From Paramarasmius palmivorus (lineage: Eukaryota; Basidiomycota; Agaricomycetes; Agaricales; Marasmiaceae): a stretch of DNA of 56,254 bases. Under the pieces are notes generated by a model. It was not told where the DNA came from, searched no databases, and worked only from the letters and a program-made list of their open reading frames with translations. Below, one piece after another: positions 42,544 through 53,433 of the stretch. Each line of letters starts with the position of its first letter. Position 1 is the first letter of the stretch. A program made the translations under genes and the position numbers. Location: NCBI GenBank assembly GCA_037176845.1, contig JAYKXP010000224.1, forward strand, positions 1-56,254, given 5' to 3'.

Positions 42544-45500
42544 CTAGAGACCCAACAACACCATCAAAGCCTCCTCCACATCATCCTCCAATCTGTCATC
42601 TGCCATGTCTTCCGCAATGTTGATGCTGGTCATTGTCGGGAGGTTTGTGGGTTCCCGTAAACGACAATCGTTATCTTTCCCCTTCACAGTTACCAACTTT
42701 TGATCAGCCAATCATCAGTATAAACTATGCCCTTTGCATTCCGACGACAGCATATGCGATCGCACATCTTGCGACAAGGTGGCGTCCCTACAGATCCCTC
42801 TCAGTCTAATATAGCTCAGTAATAACCATAGTCACTTACTCCAGATCACCGCTGGGGCATCTAAAGCAGCCCTTCTCATGCTGGATATCCCGCTCAAGTT
42901 CAGCCCAAGGTGTGTGACGCGTTTTCCTGATAATGACATTTAAGCACCTTTGTAAGGCAGGTCGACAAAACATACTAGTGATCTTTCAACTTGGATTCGC
43001 TGGGGAATACGGCTATCTTGTCCCAGCTGAGAACCGGGCAACGACGACACTGAAACCCTGGAACCGACATGAGTATCTCATTCAAACAACGATATCATTA
43101 CTTGCCTGCTGCGGTTTTTGATTGTTTCAACTCATCCTCCACGCCAAAAGGGGCCATGATGTATTCTGCCAATGCATTTTGGACAGAGCTGTAGTCCAAA
43201 AAGTGCAATGGGTTCGGTTCGGCCTGGTCACTACCATCATGAACTATCGTCGGTTGTTTGTCCGAGTCATCATCATCGCTATCGCCGTCGTTGTCCTCCA
43301 GTACGTGATCGTTAACCAGATCAGCCAAATGTCCACATCCAGCCTTATTGGAGACTAAGCTGATTGCCTTGTACAAACTAGAACAGCGGTCATTCCAGTC
43401 TCCAACGTCGTTGAGCTCTTCGTCATCTTCATCTCTGGTCTGCGTCTGCGATTCTTCTAGAACAACAAGCAATCAAAGAGAAGACCGATTTGGTTTAAAT
43501 ATCACACTCACTATGAATCGTGCTCAAGAAATCGACACCTTGATTGTCCACCTGCCGCTGAGCCTCTCGAACCTCTGTCAGGGTGTACCCAGTAGTTTTA
43601 CCCTTGTTTTGGTCCCAAACACTCAATTCATCTCGGTCCAGCTCTGTTCGACGAACACGGTTATAGTGTCGCACCTGGGCATCTACCTTTGCCCAACGAG
43701 GCTGCAGATGTTCTTTCAAATACTGCAAGTCATATTGTCAACGTGGGGAATAGCTGGGAACCACAAGACCTGACCTTCTGAGCCTGTTCGAGATCGCACT
43801 CTAAAGGTTTCCCTTTAGTTCGCTCTAACCAAGTTGATGTTGGATCCTTGCTGGCGACATTTATCATTCGCTGTGCGACTCTCCTTGTCTCCAATTCCCA
43901 TCCCTTTATAAACTGATATGTGTCATTAAAAAACTCCAAAAACCCAGGCCAAAGTTGGGAGATTTCCGCCTTGAGTTCAACGACATCTTCTTGGCTCTGA
44001 ACCAAATTTGAGTATCAATCAAAGGCAGTCGACAGAAGCACAGACCTCGGACCACTGAACCACTTCTTCCGGTGCCTTCCATGCACGCAGTTTCACGCCA
44101 CTGTTATCGCCTTCACCTCTATCGTCGTCTTCCAGATTGTTTCCGATACCATCTTGCCACCCAAGGCGAGCCACGACAGCAAGGGATGCACTTTTCTTGC
44201 TTCTTATGTACTGCAATTCATATAAGCATACTACCATTCAACACCTTTCAAGCTTACATATTGCGATTCAAAGGTTCTTTCTCGCAGATGTGCAGGCACC
44301 AAGTCGAAATTGGTGGTATTTTCCGAATAATGTCGTGTAAAAGTGCCATACTGTGCAACATGGTGCATGAGATCTTTTGCAAAATCCTTGCCAATAATAT
44401 CTGCGTACTGGGGACTGTTGAGAGAAGATACGCAAACAATTAGCAGAGACGTACGTCATTGCCTGCCTCCCGCCGAAGTCAAGTTGTCCCCGCTGCTGGA
44501 AACTTCAAATCAGACATCCAGCCACTAATTGTTCGGCCCATCTTGTTCGACATTGCGGCTTTCTTTGCATTGGAGAAACCTAGCCCCCCTTGCCTTGCCT
44601 CTAAGAATCTGTCTAAATGTTTCAATTTGCAGATTTCAATCAATGGCAAAGAGCACGCACAGTGGGTCATCTAGATTATCTGGACGGTACTCTAGAATCA
44701 ACCAATCGCTGTTTTGAATAGCGGAAAACGTCTGTGCCCAGTCAATACATAAATACTCTGCAGATAGGATGGTTGAATACTCACGGGTAATACAAGTATG
44801 CCTCGACAGATACCGTCCAATTTGATCCAAAACACAATGTCGAACAAGGCATTGTGTACTTTTGTCGCTGAACTCAGTACCAGTACCTGCTCGCTGCCCT
44901 CGACCCCGTTTGAACCCTAGAAGAACATTAGTATATGCCCTCTCAATGAAAATTTTGTAACCTGACCTTGAAGTTGGTGTAGCGGATCACTGCTCTTTCT
45001 TCCCCACCAACGAGTCGCTCTACAGTTACGTCTCTCACACGAGGAAACTGTTGGAACCCATATCAGTAGCCATCCGTGGTCAATTCGGCCATGCTTACCT
45101 TGCCCTCGCTACGGTACTTTTCGTTACTGGGTCCTAAAGTAGAGATGCGGCAAGTAGTATAAAACATAAGCAAGAGACTGATTATACGGTTAATCACGAC
45201 CTGTTATAACAAAATCTCAGGTTCGCAGTGAGATATACCAAAACACAAGTGACTTACCCGCTGAGCTTCTGGATGCTGAGATTTCTTCAGCACATGGATA
45301 ATCAAAGCCTCCACCTCAGCCCTCCCACATCTCCATTTATGATACATGTGGCGCACCAGTTCGTATTCAGAGACCACTAGAGAAATCTCGTTAGCATATC
45401 AACTCGCAATTCACTACAACTTACGGTGGGCGACTGTGTCTCGTAACTGATCATACAAATCTCCACTGATGAGTACCTCCATTCCACACCGCACTCTATC

Positions 45501-46218
45501 TTGCCCTACATATTTCCACGTGTATTTCACAATAATGCTCGTCAGGATGGCACACCAGCCAACCAGTGTACTTGAGCGAAGCCGCGGATTGGATTTATGG
45601 GCTGGATCTGTTAACTCGACCTGAAAAGAGTGTTTGTAGCATACCTTCATCCAGAGAAAAGACCACATACCTTCATCCGGAGAAAAGGGACAGCCCATTT
45701 GGCCACCTTGTCTGATCGAAAGAGATCTTCGTCCAATATCCCCTTCTCCATGTAGGATTTCAAAAAAACGCTCCAGTCGTCCTTGATTTGATTTCGTTTT
45801 TTGATTGTTCCCGGGGCTCCCCTTTCTTCAATCCTTGCAATTTCTTCCTCTATATCTTTCTGGACTTCTTCTATTGACATCTGACCAAAGCACGATTGTT
45901 CCACTCTTGACAGGAATTTCCGCGTTTTCTTTGCGAGCGTTGCTTCGTTGAATGTTGGGACTATAACTTTGTTTCTATAAATGTGCGACGACCCTTTCCA
46001 TTGAAAGATCAGATCTCTTTTTATAGATTCTGACAATTTCCACTCACCAGGCCCATGTCCATCATTATGATTCGCTGGCTCTCTTGCCAAAGCAGGGCCC
46101 GCACTTGCCTGTGCGTTGGGATGAGCTAAACGCTTGTCAGACTATCTTTGCGTTATTCCGTGCGCATACCCACCCATATTGTAGGCTGCTTGTACTATAT
46201 GGAGGGATATCAGCCATG
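42544..46218 (-). pseudogene. Tyrosine-recombinase-like protein with C-terminal zinc motifs, damaged
   Basis: Many exons with GTAAGT/GTATGT-type donors; first exon probably at ATG near 46218 (MADIPPYSTSS). The N-terminal helical part (45647-46090) resembles a core-binding domain. LLLMFYTTCRISTLGPS and RVRDVTVERL match recombinase box I, with Arg in TTCRIS. Box II is LRREAGND, then after an intron DLMHHVAQYGTFTRHYS, giving Arg, His and Tyr in the right order. A TGA at 44490-44492 directly precedes LRREAGND in frame, and the frame is unclear near 44620. After coiled-coil exons, the C-terminus has CRRCP, HEKGCFRCPSGDLE and SHMLSSECKGH zinc-type motifs. Fungal Crypton/DIRS-type enzymes share this order. 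Probably inactive in this copy. Confidence 0.55.
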
Positions 46219-46510
46219 TAAAATGTTATAACAATTGACTACCACTGACTCGGATATTGGTCTATGTTTTGTTGTGCAGAGAACGCTGTCCAAACGTTGT
46301 TGACTCTTTGATAAGCGTTGTCTGCATTGCTGAGCCTATTGAATATTGAGCCCCTGGCCGCCATTGTGCAGAGAGAGTAGTAGAAGAAAAGTGAAGGCAG
46401 AAGTATGGAGTTGAGCGCCAGACTGCGCCCTCACTTGGGTTACGAAAAAGGAAGGTATACGTCACGTCACAATATGTGATACGTTACAACGCGTCTTTCA
46501 ACCTGCCGCC

Positions 46511-47900
46511 ATGTCTGCCAGAGACCCTGGATCATCTCCCCCCACTTCGCAACTTCGGATCGCCAACCACAACGACATTCTACATCACCTTGAACAGGCT
46601 CGAAACATATATACTCAGCTCACCCCCAAGGCCCCTGGAACCCCTCGAACAAACGAATTTATTCAAAGGGCCAATTCGTTGGTAAAACCTTTCATACGTT
46701 CAGAAGCAGGGCAAAGAAAGAAATGGAAGAAAGGAAATCCGGTATTATTATTCGCCTTGCAATAGTCAGATTTAACAGCTCACGTTTATCACAGCCAGAA
46801 TCCGGCACAAGCTCCAATCCCCGCTCTACAAGTTCCGGACAAAGTACACCCCAGCAGCCCCAGCAGAAGCAGGTGAAAGTGAAATTGTTTACGAGCTTTG
46901 GCCAATCTTATTCATAATGCCTTACAGTCTATTCATACTCAGACAGCTCGACAGCGCGTCGAAGAACTTACTCAGGATATACAGACAGTTCCACCCATCA
47001 CCGTTCACGAATATCATGAATTCCTCTCGTATGCACCTGCATATACAGGCATTACTCATGCGGAGAATGAGGCATTGGTTCGGATTCTTCGCAGCTTCAA
47101 ATGTGATGAGAATAATCAATGGGTAGTTTGTCGTTCTACTTGCATCACATTAATGGCTGACCCTGGTGCAGACTGCATGGTTCCAGAGCTATCTCAAGCG
47201 AATCCCCAACTTGAGCTCCATTTTAGCATGGGTAGAAGAAGATCGTCGACATAGTGCTCTGATCCAGAGACTTTGTGAGTATCACAACGTAAGTCCGATT
47301 TGCACATTCCTCTCAGACATACATAAATACCCTTCATCAGACCATCAACCACATGGACGTCAGCAACAACCGAAGTGTTCTGACTGGCCATATTCTGACT
47401 GCTCTTGCCAACCTCGAATTTGCTGTCGACTGGAAACGCGTCTCCAAAGAACCAGGCTCCCGACACATACAAAAAGTCTTTTACCATCGCTCATTCCTCT
47501 ATCAACAAACCGAGGAAGCATTCGCAGAAATGTCCAATGAGCAAATCTTTGCCCTGGTTGAGGACCAATACCAACAACAGTATACCCAATGGTATAGACG
47601 CAACTCTCACCTGGTCACCAGTCGAAATCGTTTGTTGGAAGCATACCATCATGTGAGTATTACTTTTGGTCATCAAAGTGCTGGACTTTTATACCTTACA
47701 CTGCAGTTGGGAGCCAGCATTTTCTTGGATCCATTTTGGAACGTTGCGAAGATTCATAACAACGCCACTTCATCTTCATTCTCTGCAACACTCACCGAAC
47801 TATACAATTATTCGGTGACCGAGAACGGTCGCACACACTTGATGTCAAGAGAGACCTCTACCTGGCAAGCTGTTTTCCTGGTCATCAACGAAATTCATCC
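46511..47900 (+). pseudogene. Spliced protein of unknown function, 3' end lost at repeat copy 3
   Basis: Starts MSARDPGSSPPTSQLRIANH, 292 bp from the divergent recombinase-like gene. Introns with clear borders: about 46740-46795, 46876-46927, 47122-47171 (GTAGTT ... GTGCAG), 47289-47342 and 47653-47706. The spliced protein is helical with SLRR-free, Trp/Tyr-rich parts (TAWFQSYLKRIPNLSSILAW, DQYQQQYTQWYRR). It ends abruptly at VINEIHP where the 120 bp repeat begins. No family was recognised. The shared promoter with the recombinase suggests a functional pairing, which is inference. Confidence 0.5.
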
Positions 47901-47903
47901 TTA

Positions 47904-48012
47904 TTGTTATTTTCTCTCTTTTCTCTCTCTTGTCTGGTGTTTTCGGTACTTTTGTGTCTCCTGTAGTTTGCACACTAGTATTCCCTTAGGTCTCGGAGCG
48001 AGGCGAGCGAAG
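47904..48012 (+). repeat. 120 bp hairpin-ended repeat, copy 3
   Basis: Same body as copies 1 and 2, over 90% alike by eye. It ends GAGCGAGGCGAGCGAAG, which is the opposite-strand version of the other copies' terminal arm plus loop (GAA instead of TTC), and lacks the second arm. Confidence 0.85.
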
Positions 48013-48078
48013 ATCACAATAAATTCTGATTTTCCTATTACATAACTGTGAATCGCACCTTGCTATTCCACCTCCACA

Positions 48079-50996
48079 ATGCCACGGCAGCGAAAAGACC
48101 CAGATGGCTTCACGATTCCCTCAATACCTACCAGTATCAACGGCAAAAGTAAAGCAAAAAAAGGTCGTACAACTGCCTCATCCTCCAAAGCATCCAGCAG
48201 CTTTACAACACCACCGTCAAACCCCGAGTCTTCTAACTCTGGCTACTCTTCTTCCGATATCGACATACGTACACTGTTAACCCATGAGCCTGGCCACAGT
48301 GTCAACGTTTCGCCTCTACTAGAGGTATTGCCCACGGGAAACGCTCGTCTCCAACATTATATCGAGCGTCTTTTGTTGGTATTCTTCGGCAAAGATTTTA
48401 CTTCAAAGGATACGCAACTTCCTAGCGTAACCTCCTTGACTGCTTTCATTCGACATTGTGCCACACTGGGTCAACTCGCTGCCACTGCTGATGGTCAAGT
48501 TACGTGGACCTGGCCCACGATTGACAAATTGGCATACGTTACGGAAAAAATTGTGAGTTTGCATCAGCGTCTATCTGGGTTCCATCGCAACTATATGATC
48601 ACAACAGATCTCCAAAAACCTTAATACCGACATTGGCACCTATTTTAAGCCTGTGTATGATGTACGTGATTGAATGCACAGTGCTGTACTGTGCTTACAC
48701 GTTTCGCAGGCTATCGACACTTGGAATTTCGCTGAACCGCCGCAAGCTGGACCGGACCATGTACTATCAGATGCGCACTACTCTTGCTTGATGGGTGCAC
48801 TTTTGAGCTCTCCGTCAATCTCTCTGAACCACATCCAGGTGCGGTACCATTTGCTTGTGTCAGAACAGCGCTAATTGACATAATAGAGAATTTGGGCATC
48901 CGTCCTGAGTGGTTTCTCATTTTTTCACAGAATACCTCCACAACTTTTTTGCTCGAATGCGGCTCATTTGTGCTGGAAGGTACTCTCTTTCCACCCAAAT
49001 CGAGGCAAACTCGGCTGACCTTTTTGTTTAGGACTTCTCCTTTGTTATCACTGGTTATGATGAGCGAGCTGGACTCGATTTTGGCTGCTTTATCGTCCTT
49101 AACAGTGGAAGGTATTATTTTTGCCTGTTCGTCTTCACTAACTTTGGCTCAATCTTTGACAGACTCGTGGCTTTGCGGTCCTTTGGTTCAGAAAGGGTCC
49201 ATTTAGACCCTCTTTTGATCCTCTTTTCGCATGCTGTATCCAACAATGTGTTCGAGGAGGATGTGCCGGCCTTGTTCCAAAAGCCGTCCACTATTGCTCT
49301 CCCATATCAGCTCAAGATCCGCCCATCTCAGCTAACACAATCGATTTTCACCATCTCTGCTGAGAGGGTCTTGGAAATAACACCTGAAATTGTTGACAAT
49401 TGGACAAAAATGGCGTCGCACTCTCTAGGCTGGCATTGTGGTGCGCGTTATCTCTGAATCGATTCGTTTCTTGCCTGATCTCCAATGCCTAGATATCAAT
49501 TCTACCGTTCTCCTCAATGGATGGGACCAACGCGCTATAGACAAGATTCCAAGAGAACATATCAAACATCTTTTTGGCCACTATGTTACAGACATTCAAA
49601 CTCCTCTACTTGAACACCGAACTCCTTATGATGTACATTGGTTACGTGCCATTACCGACACCTACTCTTGCACATCCTGGACTCGGGCAGGCAATGGCCA
49701 GTATCAACCAACCCTCAGCATGGACACGCTTATTTCCAATGCCGTCTTGCAGCAGAGCAAGGCGAGCTGGAATCACGCAGAGCAAACTGTCAAAGAGCGC
49801 TTCAATTGCACCTCCGAGTCGTGGTCAGCTCCTCTGGTATGCATACTCCTCTGAAGACACCATGTATACTCACAGCGCTCACAGCTCGATGACTCTGTTG
49901 TGCAAGCGAGAGATCTCTTCCAAAATGTTTTATATGCCTATTTCGACCTCATTGCCTTTCATCACTTGCAGTCTTGGGCGCCGTTACAAGCCGTACACAG
50001 CGGTCCTTCAAGTTTAAATCAGATGCCTCCTCCATTTCCACTCGATCCAGCGTTGATGCCTCCTCCACTCGTGCTAGATCCAGCGTTAATGCCTCCTCCA
50101 CTCGTTCTAGATCCAGCATTGATGCTTCCATTGATGCCTCCTCCATTTCCACTTGATCCAGCATTGATGCCTCCTAATCACAATTTTCACCCACCAAGAC
50201 ACGATGTTTCCCGTTCGTCATCCCGCATGTCTGTGCATCCAGACAATATCTTGAACTCTCGCTCATCCTCACGCATGTCCGTTCAATGCGATAACGATAC
50301 GACAGAGACAACCGGGCTATCCCCACAGCAGAAATATCCTATCTTTACTAATGTCTGGGATGTCAAACTGCGCATCGCGATCAAATCGCTGCTTCATGGT
50401 CACCCACTCTTGCACCTCAGCGATCAGAATAACGGTCGATTCTTCGTTATCGCCTGGTTTACCATTCACGCAGTTCATCGGCAACTTGCTGATAGAAAGA
50501 TTTGCATCTACTGTCTACTAGACCCAACAAAGAAACACCAGGCCGGCACGAGTAAGAGTGGGCACGCCGCACAGCATCTCATCAGCTGCGAAATATCCTA
50601 TCTCAAATCTTATCTTCGTGGCGAACGCTGCCCTATTTGCATGGCCATTATCGAGGTGCCGGAGTCATGGATCACCTACGAGGACATAAAGGGAAAGAGA
50701 CCGACATCAACTATAAACGTCTTTGATGATACTGCTGTTGAAATCACTGCCCACATACATTTTCAAGAATGCTATAACAAGCTATTGTTTAAACTCACTA
50801 GAGAACGGTGAGCATTTCAGGATTTTGCCTCGCATTCTAACATGGACTTACTTTTTGTCTAAGCGCTCTACCTCTTTCAATCCAGAACCAAGTCTCCAGC
50901 CATAGCCAAGCCCACTCTCTCAGAGTTTTCTGCCCGATTTGCCTCTTCCAGCCAGATTCCGAGGAAGATCAGGACTACATCTGGAACTTGATACCT
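48079..50996 (+). CDS. Large spliced protein of unknown function with Cys/His clusters, 3' end interrupted
   Basis: ATG 48079 (MPRQRKDPDGFTIPS), then a Lys/Ser-rich start and a helical region. At least seven introns have good borders (for example 48662-48709, 48840-48888, 48980-49032, 49851-49887). Exons carry SAERVLEITPEIVDNW and NGWDQRAIDKIPREHIK. A 33 bp repeat array (50023-50170) is followed by a Cys/His module: CIYC, HLISC, RCPIC, HFQEC, then after a GTGAGC intron FCPICLFQ. The frame runs into the TIR element at 50997. Coding-like sequence resumes at about 51941 and splices toward the zinc-finger exons at 52118-52548, so these may be one gene. Confidence 0.55.
50023..50170 (+). repeat. 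33 bp tandem repeat array in coding sequence
   Basis: About four units around GATGCCTCCTCCACTCG. The predicted frame gives MPPPxxLDPAL units; another frame is also open and gives Ser/Arg-rich units (SSVDASSTRAR). Confidence 0.8.
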
Positions 50997-51940
50997 CACT
51001 ATGTAGCGGTATATAGCTCGGGTAGTCAAATAGCTCGGGTAGCTACCCCCCCATCTACGTAGCACGGTCCCGGTCTACGAGGTGCTACATGGTGCTACAT
51101 AGCGAGCATTTTTTGATGTTATCAGAAACCGGCTACCCAAAATGACAATGCGTGAGCCTATGAAATCTTCTCGATATAGTGGTATGGTCGTCGTTTCTTG
51201 CTGCCTTGCGACCAGTTGCCGTTATATGCTATGGTCAATTGAGCTGCATTTTCATTCATTGCAACACACGTTCTTTAACTATCAACAAGTGTACTTTGTT
51301 ATATGCCAACAAACTGAACTACGAGATATGATGCAGGACTCCATCACTGCTAGTGCACGTGTCCAACGGTTGGAATGTGAGACTGGTGCTTCGAATCCAT
51401 AAATGTCTTCAATATGCAGCAGTTGGTGTTCTTGAATTGTTTCCTGACCGTCGAGGGAGCTATCGGTGTCCTCAAGGCATCCTAATATATGGAGTCAGTC
51501 GAAAAGGAACACGAAGAAGAGAAGCGTCGATGGCCACACACCTTGACGATCCCCACTGACGATCACAATATCATCTTCGTTCCTAAGCCTCTTGATGCCC
51601 TGTCCTTGCGCAAAAAAACCTTGAGCCATTGACGTCGGAGGGAAGATTGCTTGACGGTCTGAGCTGAAAAAAGCTAAGTCAAACTTGAGTGTACATGGCT
51701 AAAGTGAAAACGGTTAAGATTCAACTTGTATACTTCTCTCGAAAAGTAGAATATGCACAAGACTTGCAATATTGTACCCTGGGCATGGATGGTTTCGAAC
51801 GAAAAGGTGTTGATTGACGTAAGGAAAATCCCCGTTTCTCAGGCGCCGCATGGTGCTCTTTGGCCAGTAGCTCGGGTAGTACGGAGGTAGCTCGGACGTA
51901 GCAGTTTTGCTCTACCAGGCTCTACCCGAGCTACATAGTG
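50997..51940. mobile_element. 0.94 kb TIR element (CACTA-like or similar non-autonomous element)
   Basis: The ends share CACTATGTAGC and TAGCTCGGGTAG: left CACTATGTAGCGG with two TAGCTCGGGTAG copies by 51042, right the inverse CTACCCGAGCTACATAGTG at 51922-51940, plus TAGCTCGGGTAG at about 51873. It interrupts the coding frame of the preceding gene. Clear target duplications were not found; ACTA or CTA at 50998-51001 and in GCTCTACTACTC (51945-51956) are candidates if the right border is further out. The inside has fragments of open frame (51142-51402) with no recognised protein. Confidence 0.6.
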
Positions 51941-52548
51941 GGAGCTCTACTACTCAACAAAATACGGATTCCAGATGTATATCGAAACACTCAAAAGACG
52001 CAATGTTTTAGGACCGTGGTCCTGGATCCGCCGATTATTGTAAGTGCCTGAGCAATAGTGGCGAATCTATCCTGATACCGTTCTTCTAGTCATACCGTGA
52101 CCAGCTCAAATAATACCATGAATCACCATATACTATCCCATTGGGATCACAACGGCATCCAACATGAGACGAAATTGAAGTGCATGATTCCTTGGTGCGA
52201 ACAAGTCGGACAACTGTATGTTTTCTACCAAACAATTCCTCCAATTGCCTGACCTTGTGCAGATTTTCTCTTGACGACTTTATAGTCCATCTACACCAGG
52301 TTCATGACTATCCCCTCATTCAATGCAACCGCGACAAGCTTCAATTACTAAATCACGTTCATACTACAGAGTGCTACCAATCCCTACCTCCCGATTTTCA
52401 GTATCACGGAGATGCGCTCACTCGCTCAGAGTACGGCCAACCCATACCCGAATGCACCTTGATCGACCACCGACGCTCCAACAAGATTCAAAGTGCCAGG
52501 AAGAACATTCTCAAGAAACTAAAGGAGGAAAGTAACAAGACCAAGTAG
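51941..52548 (+). CDS. C2H2-type zinc-finger exons, probably the 3' end of the preceding gene
   Basis: From about 51941 a frame encodes YGFQMYIETLKRRNVLGPW, ends at a GTAAGT donor (52030), resumes after TTCTAG (52090) and passes through ATG 52118. A further intron (GTATGT ... GTGCAG, about 52216-52262) leads to the zinc part: KCMIPWCEQVGQL, then FIVHLHQVH, CNRDKLQLLNHVHTTEC. The C-terminus is basic and ends at TAG 52546-52548. As a separate gene it would start at 52118 with about 130 residues; as an extension it would give the interrupted gene a C-terminal zinc-finger pair like that of the recombinase-like gene. Confidence 0.55.
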
Positions 52549-52674
52549 ATACAATCGGTAGATGTTCGTGTATGAAACGTAACAACAGTTTTTGATCCAA
52601 GAATTGTCCAAGAATTGCACGCGTTCAATTATTGTTACTCTTTTACAAAGGTTACCTTACAACAGACGTCTACC

Positions 52675-53418
52675 CTAGCTCCCCCAAGGCGTAGGAGACC
52701 GTGCACCCCAAGTCTTGGACGGTCTTCTGACCTCTCGACGAGGCGGTAACAAATCCACGATACGGCTAGGCAGATGCACTCTGTGCAAATAGCTTGCCAG
52801 TGTCACCGTCTCCACCATAATGTCCGCATTCTTGTTGGCTGACCTCACTCCCAGCTGTATCTCGCAAGCATTTGGCAGAGTTTCCAGATGATCTCGTACC
52901 ACCTGCCAATGTGTCCCATCATAATCCCGGTCATGCTCCCCTGTATCGATCTCAATGACCAGACTTGTCATGGACGGAAACGGCAAAGCTGCTGGAGATG
53001 GCGGAAAAAGGAAGGCTAGTGCCTGCAAGCAGCAGTGCATGTTGGTCACCTCTGGAAAGGGACCCATAGCCAATAATACGTTGTGGTCTCCTATAGGAAA
53101 TATTAACACACTACTAGAGGCTATCATAAAGATAAGATTGCGCACCCCATGATACGTCATGACCGAAAACTTTGAGCGTCTTTGAACGTTGAAATTCATA
53201 GACTAAACCTCCCATCCCAGTAGAACCGACGTTCCCCACAATTGTCAGACTTTTCAAATTCGGGCACCGAAAGGACCTCCGAAAGGCCCCGTAGAAAGAG
53301 TTGGGGGAGCGGTTGTTGGGATGGTGATCCTCTCTCAAGAAAAGATCTTCCAGCACTGGTAGCGTGATTATTTCTGGAAGGTCGTATGTGGCGTAGTTGC
53401 CAGCGTCGACGACGCGAA
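52675..53418 (-). pseudogene. C-terminal part of an F-box/LRR-type protein, no 5' end
   Basis: Minus-strand frame from FRVVDAGNYATYDLPEII through LEDLFLRED and CPNLKSLTIVGN (leucine-rich repeats). An intron at about 53103-53157 (GTGCGC ... CTATAG) leads to a last exon with MTSLVIEIDTGEHDRD and LETLPNACEIQLGV, stop 52675-52677. There is no F-box half upstream; calpain sequence joins directly instead. Confidence 0.65.
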
Positions 53419-53433
53419 ATGACGGTCGTCATA

